From: an uncultured Coriobacteriia bacterium
GTDB taxonomy: Bacteria; Actinomycetota; Coriobacteriia; Coriobacteriales; QAMH01
Direction: 5' to 3'
NCBI GenBank assembly: GCA_902478425.1
Contig: CABSKV010000061.1
Coordinates: 1-8,764 of the forward strand
Length of the DNA stretch: 8,764 bases
The translations under genes and the position numbers were made by a program. The notes beneath the pieces are model-generated. The model ran no database searches. It saw nothing but the letters and a program-made list of their open reading frames with translations, and was not told the DNA's origin. Shown piece after piece: positions 1-6,644 of this stretch (within the stretch, counting starts at the first letter, position 1; each line of letters begins with the position of its first letter).

Positions 1-1
1 G

Positions 2-1585
2 GTCTACACCGTCATCAAGATCGACGAGGTATCCAACTTGGGTGCCGCGCGCATTCGCATCCGCTCGCTCATGGCCGCGTTGCGCCAGCAGGAGGAGCTG
101 CGCGAGATGCCCGTGCAACCCGGCAAGAGCTCGGCTGCCGTCGATATCGCGGCAAGCTCCGTCGAAACGCTGCGCACGGACAGGGGCGACGCGACATCCG
201 TCGACGTCGAGCCCGAGCTGCCGAGCGAATGCAGCATCGACTTCGACTTCACGCCCAACCGCGACGCGGCATCGACCGAGTTTCCGCGCGCCGAGTACAC
301 GAAGGAGATGCAGGACGCGGGCTACACGATTCTCGCCCCGCAGATGTCGCCCATCCACTTCGAGCTGCTCGTGCCCATCTTCCATCACTACGGCTACAAC
401 ATGGAGCTGCTGCCGAGCGTGGACCCGTCGGCCGTGGACGCGGGTCTCAAGTACGTGAACAACGACATCTGCTATCCGTCCATCCTCGTCACCGGCCAGA
501 TCATGGAGGCGGCGACGAGTGGCAAGTACGACATGGACAAGACGGCCTTCATCATCACGCAGACCGGCGGTGGCTGTCGCGCGACTAACTACATTTCGCT
601 CATCCGCAAGGGTCTGCACGAGGCGGGTCTCGACCACGTGCCGGTCATCTCGCTCTCGTTCAACGACACGGGCGAGCGCAACTCCGGCTTCGAGGTCACG
701 CCGACCATGCTCAAGACGGCGGTGCCCGCACTCATCCTGGGCGACTTGCTCATGATGTGCCTGTATCGCGTGCGTCCGTACGAGAAGGAGCCGGGCAGCA
801 CCGAGAAGCTCTTCCGCAAGTGGATGGATTACCTCAAGGAGAACGTCTGCGATTTCAAGTGGCGCGACGTCAAGCGCGTCATCAAGGAAATCGTGCATGA
901 CTTCGACACGCTTCCCTGCGAGGACTTCGGCAGCAAGCCGCGCGTGGGTGTCGTGGGCGAGATCCTCGTGAAGTTCCACCCCACGGCCAACAACCAGATC
1001 GTGCAGATCATCGAGGAAGAGGGCTGCGAGGCAAACGTTCCCGGACTCGTCGACTTCTTCCTCTTCGGCATGCTCAATCCGGCGTTCAGGCACCAGGAGC
1101 TCACGCCCAACCTCAAGAAGTACGTGGGCGCCAAGGGTGTCGTCGCGTTCTTCGAGAAGCTGCGCGACCCGGTGCGCAAGGCGCTGGCTGCCTCCGAGCG
1201 CTTCGAGCCCATCATGCACATCGAGGACATCGCGCAGGGCGCGAGCGACATCATCGACCTCGGCAACACGATGGGCGAGGGATGGCTGCTCACCGGCGAA
1301 ATGGTCGAGCTCGTGAAGGAGGGCACGCCCAACATCGTGTGCTGCCAGCCCTTCGCGTGCCTGCCCAATCACGTCGTGGGCAAGGCCGTCATCAAGGAGA
1401 TGCGCCGCCAGTACCCGCAGAGCAACATCGTTGCCGTGGACTATGATCCGGGTGCCAGCGAGGTCAACCAGCTCAACCGCATCAAGCTCATGATTGCCGT
1501 GGCGTTCAACAACCAGAAGGAGCAGGTCGATGAACAGGCCGCCCAAGTCATGGAGCGTGTCGAGGAGGACAACGCGGGAGCGTAG
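2..1585 (+). CDS. 2-hydroxyacyl-CoA dehydratase activase-related protein, C-terminal part (5' truncated)
   Basis: The reading frame is open from the first bases, so the gene starts outside the window and only about 527 C-terminal residues are seen. It resembles the C-terminal region of the very large (roughly 1400-residue) proteins that join BadF/HgdC-type ATPase activase domains to a DUF2229/HgdB-like region. Family hallmarks are KIDEVSNLGAARIRIRSL at the start, a variable linker (about residues 35-85), then NDICYPSILVTGQ (Cys codon 470-472), TQTGGGCRATNY (Cys codon 575-577), and near the end VCCQPFACLPNHVVGK (Cys codons 1340, 1343, 1358) with DYDPGASEVNQLNRIKL. The conserved cysteines suggest Fe-S cluster binding. 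Characterised HgdC-type relatives use ATP to inject an electron into 2-hydroxyacyl-CoA dehydratases; the physiological partner of the large fused forms is not established. The TAG stop is at 1583-1585, and the next gene follows within 71 nt on the same strand. The assignment is firm at family level, the substrate unknown. Confidence 0.87.
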   Translation, partial: VYTVIKIDEVSNLGAARIRIRSLMAALRQQEELREMPVQPGKSSAAVDIAASSVETLRTDRGDATSVDVEPELPSECSIDFDFTPNRDAASTEFPRAEYTKEMQDAGYTILAPQMSPIHFELLVPIFHHYGYNMELLPSVDPSAVDAGLKYVNNDICYPSILVTGQIMEAATSGKYDMDKTAFIITQTGGGCRATNYISLIRKGLHEAGLDHVPVISLSFNDTGERNSGFEVTPTMLKTAVPALILGDLLMMCLYRVRPYEKEPGSTEKLFRKWMDYLKENVCDFKWRDVKRVIKEIVHDFDTLPCEDFGSKPRVGVVGEILVKFHPTANNQIVQIIEEEGCEANVPGLVDFFLFGMLNPAFRHQELTPNLKKYVGAKGVVAFFEKLRDPVRKALAASERFEPIMHIEDIAQGASDIIDLGNTMGEGWLLTGEMVELVKEGTPNIVCCQPFACLPNHVVGKAVIKEMRRQYPQSNIVAVDYDPGASEVNQLNRIKLMIAVAFNNQKEQVDEQAAQVMERVEEDNAGA

Positions 1586-1601
1586 CGTGTGAGCTGAAGG
1601 C

Positions 1602-1628
1602 GGGGAATTCGCTCTGGGAGAATTTCCC
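1602..1628 (+). other. Short stem-loop in the gap before the flavoprotein gene
   Basis: GGGGAATTC (1602-1610) can pair with GAATTTCCC (1620-1628) through nine base pairs including one G-U, around a 9-nt loop. No U-run follows, so it is not a typical intrinsic terminator. It lies between the stop of the activase gene and the ribosome binding site of the flavoprotein gene, and could be a processing or attenuation element or chance. Confidence 0.3.
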
Positions 1629-1656
1629 ATTGCGGGATACGAGAAAAGGGGCGTTG

Positions 1657-2874
1657 ATGGGCGGAGGAGTTCGTGTCGTGGTGGTCGGCGGCGGGGCTGC
1701 CGGCCTGGCGGCGGCGATTTCGGCTGCGCGCGCGGGTGCCAACGTGACGATTGTCGAGGCAGCTGCACGTGTTGGCCAGAAGATACTCAAGACGGGCAAC
1801 GGGCGCTGCAATCTGACCAATGCCAACGTACAGTTCGCCGACTACCACAACGGCGCTGCGATCATGTCGTTGCTCGAGGCGTATCCCACATCGAGAGTGC
1901 TTGGCTTTTTCGGCGAGCTTGGCCTGCTCGTGACCGAGGAGGAAGAGGGGCGCATCTATCCGTTCTCGAACACCGCGAACACGGTACTCGACGTCTTGCG
2001 TGCCGCCTGCGAGCAAAACAATGTCGACGTGCGTTGCAACCACGAGGTTACGAATATCCAGCCGACAGAGTCCGGTTACCGCGTCATGTGCGCCAAGAAT
2101 CGCAACATAGACGCGCAGCGCGTCATCATCGCCACGGGAGGGGGTACGAGTCTGCTCTCTTGCCTGAAGCACACAATCGAACCATTCGTTCCCGTGCTCT
2201 GTCCGCTCGAGACCGACACCAAGCCCCTTAAGGGATTATCGGGCGTGCGCGCACGTGCACGTGTGAGCGCATATGCAGACGAGGAATCGGTTACGCCGCT
2301 TGCCGCGCGCTACGGGGAGGTCCTGTTTCGCGATTACGGCCTGTCGGGCATCGTGATATTCGACATGTCGCGTGAGGTGGGTGCCGGGGGTGTCTTGAGC
2401 CTCGACTTTCTGCCCCAGATGAGCCCTGGCCAATGCGATGCCTATTTCTCGGCGAAGTACGCATCGCTTTCGCAGAGCACCAGCGAGCTTTTCGGTCGCG
2501 CTCCCAACTTCACGGAACTCATGTGCGGCTGTTTTCATACGCGCGTGAACGATGCCGTCGTGCGCATGGCGGGCTTCAAGCCTACGGCGCAGGTGGCGAC
2601 GGACATGATTCCCCGAGTTGCGGCAGCGGCCAAGAACTTCCGCGTGAGCGTGATGGGCATCGCCGATGCCTCGCAGGCGCAGGTGACGCGCGGTGGTGCT
2701 TCGCCCTGGGAGTTCGATTCGCTTACGCTCGAGTCCAGGTTGCGTCCCGGTATCTATGCTGCAGGCGAGACGCTTGACGTCGATGGGCGCTGCGGTGGTT
2801 TCAACCTGCACTGGGCGTGGGCAAGTGGCATGGCTGCCGGCTCCGCCGCCGCGCAACCGCGCTACGACCTGTAA
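1657..2874 (+). CDS. HI0933/YhiN-family FAD-dependent oxidoreductase
   Basis: The product is a 405-residue soluble flavoprotein of the HI0933-like (YhiN, 'aminoacetone oxidase family') group. An N-terminal Rossmann dinucleotide-binding motif GGGAAGL lies at residues 11-17, ending the first beta strand VRVVVVG. The family signature KILKTGNGRCNLTN follows near residue 45. The C-terminus carries the second FAD-contacting block with VTRGGAS, GIYAAGETLDVDGRCGG and FNLHWAWASGMAAG, as expected for a full-length member (usually about 400-420 residues). The ATG at 1657 is preferred to an in-frame TTG at 1630 because AAAAGGGG lies just upstream at normal spacing and the beta strand then begins four residues in. 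No physiological substrate is firmly known for most members. It sits 71 nt after the activase gene and 24 nt before the CYTH gene, so all three are probably one transcript. A 23-nt alternating purine-pyrimidine tract occurs at 2243-2265. Confidence 0.9.
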   Translation: MGGGVRVVVVGGGAAGLAAAISAARAGANVTIVEAAARVGQKILKTGNGRCNLTNANVQFADYHNGAAIMSLLEAYPTSRVLGFFGELGLLVTEEEEGRIYPFSNTANTVLDVLRAACEQNNVDVRCNHEVTNIQPTESGYRVMCAKNRNIDAQRVIIATGGGTSLLSCLKHTIEPFVPVLCPLETDTKPLKGLSGVRARARVSAYADEESVTPLAARYGEVLFRDYGLSGIVIFDMSREVGAGGVLSLDFLPQMSPGQCDAYFSAKYASLSQSTSELFGRAPNFTELMCGCFHTRVNDAVVRMAGFKPTAQVATDMIPRVAAAAKNFRVSVMGIADASQAQVTRGGASPWEFDSLTLESRLRPGIYAAGETLDVDGRCGGFNLHWAWASGMAAGSAAAQPRYDL

Positions 2875-2898
2875 ATACGTGCTCGGAGGGGGCATCTC

Positions 2899-3495
2899 GT
2901 GGAGATCGAATACAAATGGGAAATGCCCGATGCAGCCGTGCTCGAGGATTTGCTCGACGACGAGACAATTTCTGCGTGTGCGGACGAGGTACGGGAGCTG
3001 CGCATGAGGGCGACCTATTACGACACGGAAAACCAGGACGTGTACCGTCTGCATGGCGGCCTGCGCGTGCGGCAGGAAAACGATGACAGCGTATGCTGCC
3101 TCAAGCTTGCGGCAAGCGCAGATGGGGCCTGCAAGGCACGGCAGGAGTTCGAGGTCGTGGCCGATGATATTGTCGAGGGATTGAGGCGCCTGCCCGAGGC
3201 GGGCGCACCGCGCGATGTCTGCGACATGCTGCTTGCGGGAAATCCGCAGCCGACTTGCGAGACCGACTTCACGCGGCGCGAACAGACGCTGACGTGTCCG
3301 GATTTCGCGGCGGCGCTCGCCATCGACGCAGGCGAGATGCGCAACCGGGGCCGTACGGCTCCCATACACGAGATAGAGCTCGAATACGTATCTGGCTCGG
3401 AGGATGCCTTCCACGCGTTTGCCCGGCAGATGCAGGAGCGCTTTGGTCTCGAGATTCAACCTCTTTCCAAGCTCGCACGCGCCATGGCATTGTGA
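2899..3495 (+). CDS. CYTH domain-containing protein (triphosphate tunnel phosphohydrolase family)
   Basis: The 198-residue product has the complete residue pattern of a CYTH (CyaB/thiamine triphosphatase) domain. The defining ExExK is at E2, E4 and K6. It is followed by LRVRQE (R56, R58, E60), the lysine strand CCLKL (K69), RQEFEV (R81, E83, E85), FTRREQ (R126, R127), D143, the acidic strand HEIELE (E158, E160, E162), and a C-terminal SK..R (K191, R194). These basic and acidic residues line the tunnel that binds the triphosphate and divalent metals in characterised members. Most bacterial single-domain CYTH proteins are inorganic triphosphatases or uncharacterised; adenylate cyclase or ThTPase activity cannot be told from sequence. 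The GTG start at 2899 is chosen because GGAGGGGG (2885-2892) precedes it at good spacing and it places ExExK at the extreme N-terminus, as is usual. It is probably co-transcribed with the flavoprotein gene 24 nt upstream. Confidence 0.88.
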   Translation: MEIEYKWEMPDAAVLEDLLDDETISACADEVRELRMRATYYDTENQDVYRLHGGLRVRQENDDSVCCLKLAASADGACKARQEFEVVADDIVEGLRRLPEAGAPRDVCDMLLAGNPQPTCETDFTRREQTLTCPDFAAALAIDAGEMRNRGRTAPIHEIELEYVSGSEDAFHAFARQMQERFGLEIQPLSKLARAMAL

Positions 3496-3505
3496 ATAAG
3501 ATGAC

Positions 3506-3591
3506 CAGACAAAAGTCGCCGGGGCACAATTGTCTGGTTTCAAGACATTTGCCACACAATCAGACAATTGTGCCCCGGCGACTTTTGTCTG
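3506..3591. repeat. Perfect 31-bp inverted repeat with 24-nt spacer (large hairpin or REP/MITE-like element)
   Basis: Positions 3506-3536 are the exact reverse complement of 3561-3591, giving a 31-bp perfect stem around a 24-nt loop (3537-3560). One G-T and two A-T pairs can extend it inward. The core GTCGCCGGGGCAC has AAAA on its 5' side in the left arm and TTTT on its 3' side in the right arm, the symmetry of a bidirectional intrinsic terminator, though the T-run is only four long. Each arm begins CAGACAA and ends TTGTCTG. It starts 10 nt after the CYTH stop and ends 85 nt before the asd start. It could terminate the upstream operon, or be a mobile palindromic element; no transposase is nearby. 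Confidence 0.9.
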
Positions 3592-3676
3592 TGTGCCTCC
3601 GCTCTCGTTTCGCTCTTCGCGATGTTCTTGCGCTATCATTGTCCCCACTTCATGTGAAAACTCGAGAGGAACGAAC
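3592..3676 (+). promoter_or_regulatory. Leader region of asd with probable promoter
   Basis: These 85 nt separate the inverted repeat from asd. TATCAT at 3634-3639 is a plausible -10 hexamer, but no convincing -35 is present at 16-18 bp (the region reads CGCTCT). The ribosome binding site GAGAGGA (3664-3670) lies 6 nt from the asd ATG. No lysine riboswitch or attenuator is evident in so short a leader. The promoter is inferred mainly from the likely terminator upstream. Confidence 0.3.
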
Positions 3677-4702
3677 ATGGCTTGGAACAAGGTTATGCCC
3701 GCACAGCCCGTCGTTGCCGTGGCAGGTGCCACCGGCGTCGTTGGACGCGAGATGCTCAAGGTGCTCGAGCAGCGCGACTTCCCGGCAGCGAAGGTCAAGG
3801 CGCTCGCTTCTGCGCGATCTGCTGGCAGCACGGTGCCCTTCAAGGATGGCGAGCTCGTGGTCGAGGAGATGACGCCGGCGAGCTTCGAAGACGTCGACAT
3901 CGCGCTCTTCGCGTGCGGCGGTGATACCTCCAAGGCGTATCGTCAGGCCGTGGTCGACGCGGGTTGCGTCATGATCGACAACTCGAGCGCGTTTCGCACC
4001 GACGATGACGTGCCACTCGTCGTGCCCGAGGTCAACGCGAGGGACCTCGAGTGGCATTCGGGCGTCATCGCCAATCCCAACTGCTCGACCATCGAGATGG
4101 TCGTCGCCCTCAAGCCCCTCTACGATCTGGCTGGTGGCATCAAGCGCGTTGTCGTCAGCACATACCAGGCGGCAAGCGGCGCGGGTCTCAAGGCCATGAA
4201 CGAGCTCTACGATCAGACGCGTCAGTTCCTCGATGGCGAGGAGCTCACCATCGAGGCGTTCTCCGACCAGATCGCGTTCAATGTCATCCCGCACATCGAC
4301 GTGTTCATGGATGATGCATACACCAAGGAAGAGTGGAAGATGGTCGTCGAAACAGCCAAGATCTTCGGCGATGCCAGCATCAAGGTCGCACCCACTGCCG
4401 TGCGCATTCCGGTGCTGCGCTGCCATGCCGAGAGCGTGAACGTCGAGCTCGCCAAGCCGGTGTCGCCCGATGAGGCACGCTCTGCGTTCGAGGCGGCTAC
4501 GAGCGTCACGGTCATGGACGATCCCGGTGCCAACGTCTATCCCATGCCCGGGCTGCTGCAGGGCACCGATGATGTCTTCGTCGGCCGCATCCGCAAGGAT
4601 CCCACGGTCGAGGGTGGCCTTGCCTTCTGGCTCGTCATGGACCAGATTCGCAAGGGTGCGGCTCTCAATGCCGTCCAGATTGCCGAGGCACTTCTGCCGT
4701 AA
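3677..4702 (+). CDS. asd: Aspartate-semialdehyde dehydrogenase
   Basis: This cytosolic enzyme reduces aspartyl phosphate to aspartate semialdehyde with NADPH, the branch point to lysine/diaminopimelate, threonine and methionine. The 341-residue product is of normal length. The N-terminal dinucleotide-binding loop GATGVVG is at residues 17-23. The active-site block ANPNCST carries the nucleophile C136; STYQAASGAG supplies the conserved glutamine Q164; and RIPVLRCHAE contains R243 and the general base H250 expected in ASADH. DNSSAFR (from residue 101) is another family block. The ATG at 3677 is chosen over upstream in-frame codons because GAGAGGA lies 6 nt away; a longer frame would run back into the inverted repeat. 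No aspartokinase or dapA is adjacent. The gene stands alone between the 31-bp inverted repeat and the terminator at 4725-4754, and is likely monocistronic. Confidence 0.96.
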   Translation: MAWNKVMPAQPVVAVAGATGVVGREMLKVLEQRDFPAAKVKALASARSAGSTVPFKDGELVVEEMTPASFEDVDIALFACGGDTSKAYRQAVVDAGCVMIDNSSAFRTDDDVPLVVPEVNARDLEWHSGVIANPNCSTIEMVVALKPLYDLAGGIKRVVVSTYQAASGAGLKAMNELYDQTRQFLDGEELTIEAFSDQIAFNVIPHIDVFMDDAYTKEEWKMVVETAKIFGDASIKVAPTAVRIPVLRCHAESVNVELAKPVSPDEARSAFEAATSVTVMDDPGANVYPMPGLLQGTDDVFVGRIRKDPTVEGGLAFWLVMDQIRKGAALNAVQIAEALLP

Positions 4703-4724
4703 GACAACAGGCGAACGATAAACG

Positions 4725-4754
4725 AAGGAGGCGGGTCTTATGGCCCGCCTCCTT
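4725..4754. terminator. Hairpin between convergent asd and GGGtGRT genes, probable bidirectional terminator
   Basis: AAGGAGGCGGG (4725-4735) pairs perfectly with CCCGCCTCCTT (4744-4754). Two further pairs, one of them G-U, narrow the loop to TTAT (4738-4741). It lies 22 nt beyond the asd stop and 26 nt beyond the stop of the convergent minus-strand gene, the right place to terminate both. The U-tracts are short: the stem ends in TT on the plus strand, and TTCGTTTATC follows on the minus strand. Confidence 0.75.
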
Positions 4755-4780
4755 GCATGTGTGCATATGTACGCGAAACG

Positions 4781-5788
4781 CTAGCCGTTAATCGCCTGGT
4801 TGGTGGCGACGGCCACGGCGACGGTCGCGCCGACCATGGGGTTGTTGCCCATGCCGATGAAGCCCATCATCTCGACATGCGCCGGGACGCTCGAGGAACC
4901 GGCGAACTGCGCGTCGGAGTGCATGCGGCCCATCGTGTCGGTCATGCCATAGCTGGCGGGACCGGCGGCCATGTTGTCCGGATGCAGCGTGCGACCCGTG
5001 CCGCCACCGCTTGCCACCGAGAAGTACGCCTTGCCCTGCTCGACGCACTCCTTCTTGTACGTGCCCGCGACAGGATGCTGGAAGCGGGTGGGGTTGGTGG
5101 AGTTGCCCGTGATGGAGATGTCCACGCCCTCGTGATGCATGATGGCGACGCCCTCGCGCACGTCATCGGCACCGTAGCAGTGCACATCGCCGCGCTCACC
5201 TGCGGAATAGCGGGTCTCGTTGACGACCTTGAGCTCGCCCGTTGCGTAGTCGAACTGCGTTTGCACGTAGGTAAAACCGTTGATGCGACTGATGATCTGG
5301 GCGGCATCCTTGCCCAGGCCGTTGAGGATGACGCGCAACGGCTTCTTGCGTGCCTTGTTTGCGTTCTTCACGATGCCGATGGCGCCCTCGGCGGCAGCGA
5401 AGCTCTCGTGGCCAGCCAGAAACGCGAAGCATTCGGTCTCATCGCGCAGAAGCATCGCGCCCAGGTTGCCGTGACCCAGGCCGACCTTGCGGTCATCGGC
5501 GACGGAGCCCGGCGTGGTGAAGGCCTGCAGGCCGATGCCGATGGCACTTGCGGCCTCGGACGCGTTGGCGACGCCCTTCTTGATGGCGATGGCAGCGCCA
5601 GCTGTGTATGCCCACGCCGCATCCTCGAAGCAGATGGGCTGCACGCTCTTGACGATGTCGTAGGGGAGCGGATCCATGCCGGCTTCCTTGCACACCTTCT
5701 CTGCATCGTCGAGGTTGCCCATGCCGTACTCCATGAGCGTGGCGTTGATCTTGTCGAGCCTGTGAGCCATGTTCTCGAACTCTGCCAT
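4781..5788 (-). CDS. GGGtGRT family protein
   Basis: The 335-residue product matches the uncharacterised GGGtGRT protein family (Pfam name GGGtGRT), named for a motif seen here as SVASGGGTGRTLHP with GGGTGRT at residues 261-267. Other conserved-looking blocks are GLGHGNLGAMLLRDETECFAF (from residue 103), TGNSTNPTRFQHPVAGTYKKE (from 228) and a glycine/methionine-rich C-terminus (GFIGMGNNPMVGATVAVAVATNQA). I see no signal peptide or clear transmembrane segment, so it is probably cytosolic. It is the second gene of an operon. The ATG at 5788 lies 3 nt beyond the stop of the NifU-like gene, and its ribosome binding site AAGGAG lies in the last codons of that gene, indicating translational coupling. 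The constant pairing with a NifU-like protein suggests a link to Fe-S chemistry, but no reaction is established. The family assignment is firm, the function unknown. Confidence 0.9.
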   Translation of the reverse strand: MAEFENMAHRLDKINATLMEYGMGNLDDAEKVCKEAGMDPLPYDIVKSVQPICFEDAAWAYTAGAAIAIKKGVANASEAASAIGIGLQAFTTPGSVADDRKVGLGHGNLGAMLLRDETECFAFLAGHESFAAAEGAIGIVKNANKARKKPLRVILNGLGKDAAQIISRINGFTYVQTQFDYATGELKVVNETRYSAGERGDVHCYGADDVREGVAIMHHEGVDISITGNSTNPTRFQHPVAGTYKKECVEQGKAYFSVASGGGTGRTLHPDNMAAGPASYGMTDTMGRMHSDAQFAGSSSVPAHVEMMGFIGMGNNPMVGATVAVAVATNQAING

Positions 5789-5791
5789 GAT

Positions 5792-6484
5792 CTACTCCTT
5801 CCTCGGATCGATGACCTTGGCGGCTTCGTCAAAGCGACCGTAACTGCCCGTTGCGTCCTTGATTGCCTGGTTGGCATCGACGCCGCCTTCGATGGCGTCC
5901 ATCATCTTGCCGAAGTTGACGTACTCATAGCCGATGATCTCGTCGTTCTCGTCGAGCGCGATGTGCGTGACGTAACCCTCGGTGAGCTCGAGATAGCGGG
6001 AGCCCTTGAGCTTGGTGCCGTACATCGTGCCGACCATGGAGCGATAGCCCTTGCCCAAGTCGTCCAGACCCGCGCCGATGGGGAGTCCACCGTCGGAGAA
6101 GGCGGTTTGCGTGCGACCATAGACGATTTGCAGGAAGAGCTCGCGCATCGCGGTGTTGATGGCATCGCATACGAGGTCGGTGTTGAGGGCCTCGAGCAGC
6201 GTCTTGCCGGGAAGGATCTCGCTTGCCATGGCGGCGGAATGCGTCATGCCCGAGCAGCCGATGGTCTCGACCAGCGCCTCCTCGATGATGCCGTCCTTGA
6301 CGTTAAGAGTGAGCTTGCAGGCTCCTTGCTGCGGAGCGCACCAGCCGACGCCATGCGTGAAGCCGTTGATGTCGGAAATCTCCTTCGCCTGAACCCACTT
6401 GCCCTCTTCGGGGATGGGGGCGGGGCCGTGGTAGGCTCCCTTCGCGACCGGGCACATGAGCTCGATCTCTTTTGAGTAGTACAC
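5792..6484 (-). CDS. NifU/IscU-like iron-sulfur scaffold-type protein paired with GGGtGRT
   Basis: With a GTG start at 6484 the product has 230 residues. I prefer this start to an ATG at 6544 because GGAAGGGAG lies 6 nt upstream and the protein then begins MYYSKEIELMCPVAKG, as homologues do. The central part (about residues 55-115) has the IscU/NifU-N fold signature: CKLTLNVKDGIIEEALVETIGCSGMTHSAAMASEILPGKT corresponds to the NLTxxVxxGxIxxAxFxTxGC...AS region of IscU. Cysteines are C11, C49, C56, C77 and C106; C77 aligns with the central IscU cysteine, but the usual LPPVK/HC segment is missing. The C-terminal 100 residues (YGTKLKGSRYLELTEGYV..., FGKMMDAIEGG, YGRFDEAAKVIDPR) are outside the scaffold domain. 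It is the first gene of the operon with the GGGtGRT gene. A role in cluster assembly or carrying is inferred from homology; no cysteine desulfurase is nearby. Confidence 0.85.
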   Translation of the reverse strand: MYYSKEIELMCPVAKGAYHGPAPIPEEGKWVQAKEISDINGFTHGVGWCAPQQGACKLTLNVKDGIIEEALVETIGCSGMTHSAAMASEILPGKTLLEALNTDLVCDAINTAMRELFLQIVYGRTQTAFSDGGLPIGAGLDDLGKGYRSMVGTMYGTKLKGSRYLELTEGYVTHIALDENDEIIGYEYVNFGKMMDAIEGGVDANQAIKDATGSYGRFDEAAKVIDPRKE

Positions 6485-6532
6485 CTTGAACTCCCTTCCA
6501 TGCGAATTGCACATTGGGCCATGCATTTCGGA

Positions 6533-6560
6533 ATTATATAGCATCCTAGCGGGAAAGAAC
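6533..6560 (-). promoter_or_regulatory. Probable promoter of the NifU-like/GGGtGRT operon
   Basis: Read on the minus strand, a consensus TATAAT lies at 6538-6533, preceded by TGC in GCTATATAAT, which could act as an extended -10 element with the overlapping hexamer TATATA. The best -35 is weak (GTTCTT at 6560-6555, 16-bp spacer). Transcription would start near 6525, about 40 nt before the GTG start at 6484. Confidence 0.5.
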
Positions 6561-6572
6561 GTGGCTCCGTGC

Positions 6573-6600
6573 TTGACATTTCATACAGCCACCATATACT
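6573..6600 (+). promoter_or_regulatory. Sigma70-type promoter of the MarR-type regulator gene
   Basis: A perfect -35 TTGACA (6573-6578) and a near-consensus -10 TATACT (6595-6600) are separated by 16 bp, in an AT-rich patch within otherwise GC-rich DNA. Transcription would begin near 6607, about 38 nt before the ATG at 6645. The promoter is back-to-back with that of the minus-strand operon, so a protein bound here could control both. Confidence 0.65.
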
Positions 6601-6627
6601 TTATAGGAGTGATTTACAGGTACCATA
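6578..6627 (+). repeat. Imperfect direct repeat overlapping the regulator promoter (candidate operator)
   Basis: ATTTCATACAGCCACCATA (6578-6596) and ATTTACAGGTACCATA (6612-6627) share ATTT...ACAGnnACCATA, with ten of twelve bases matching in the last block. The first copy covers the spacer between -35 and -10; the second lies in the leader. MarR proteins more often bind inverted repeats, so the operator role is speculative. Confidence 0.3.
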
Positions 6628-6644
6628 CGCAAGTGGAGGAGACT

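Noticed and set aside
1630..1656. TTG start for the flavoprotein gene
   Set aside because: It would place nine extra residues ahead of the Rossmann strand, and the AAAAGGGG ribosome binding site is positioned for the ATG at 1657.
3506..3591. CRISPR repeat pair
   Set aside because: The two 31-bp copies are inverted, not direct, and there are only two with no cas gene nearby.
3530..3676. N-terminal extension of asd into the inverted repeat
   Set aside because: The frame stays open upstream, but ASADH proteins begin just before the GxxGxxG loop and the ATG at 3677 has a proper ribosome binding site.
3496..3676. Possible lysine riboswitch upstream of asd
   Set aside because: The gap is dominated by a simple long hairpin, with no multi-helix junction or conserved riboswitch core visible, and only 85 nt remain before asd.
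2236..3933. A 565-codon minus-strand open frame
   Set aside because: It runs antisense through parts of the flavoprotein, CYTH, inverted repeat and asd regions, so it ignores three supported genes and has no recognisable domain.
4757..6475. A 572-codon plus-strand open frame
   Set aside because: It lies antisense across both well-supported minus-strand genes, its translation matches no family, and it is rich in the residues expected from reading GC-rich codons backwards. It is a shadow.
6485..6544. A 20-residue longer N-terminus for the NifU-like protein starting at ATG 6544
   Set aside because: The ATG at 6544 would lie upstream of the predicted -10 element and transcription start, and the GTG at 6484 has the better ribosome binding site and the family-typical N-terminus.
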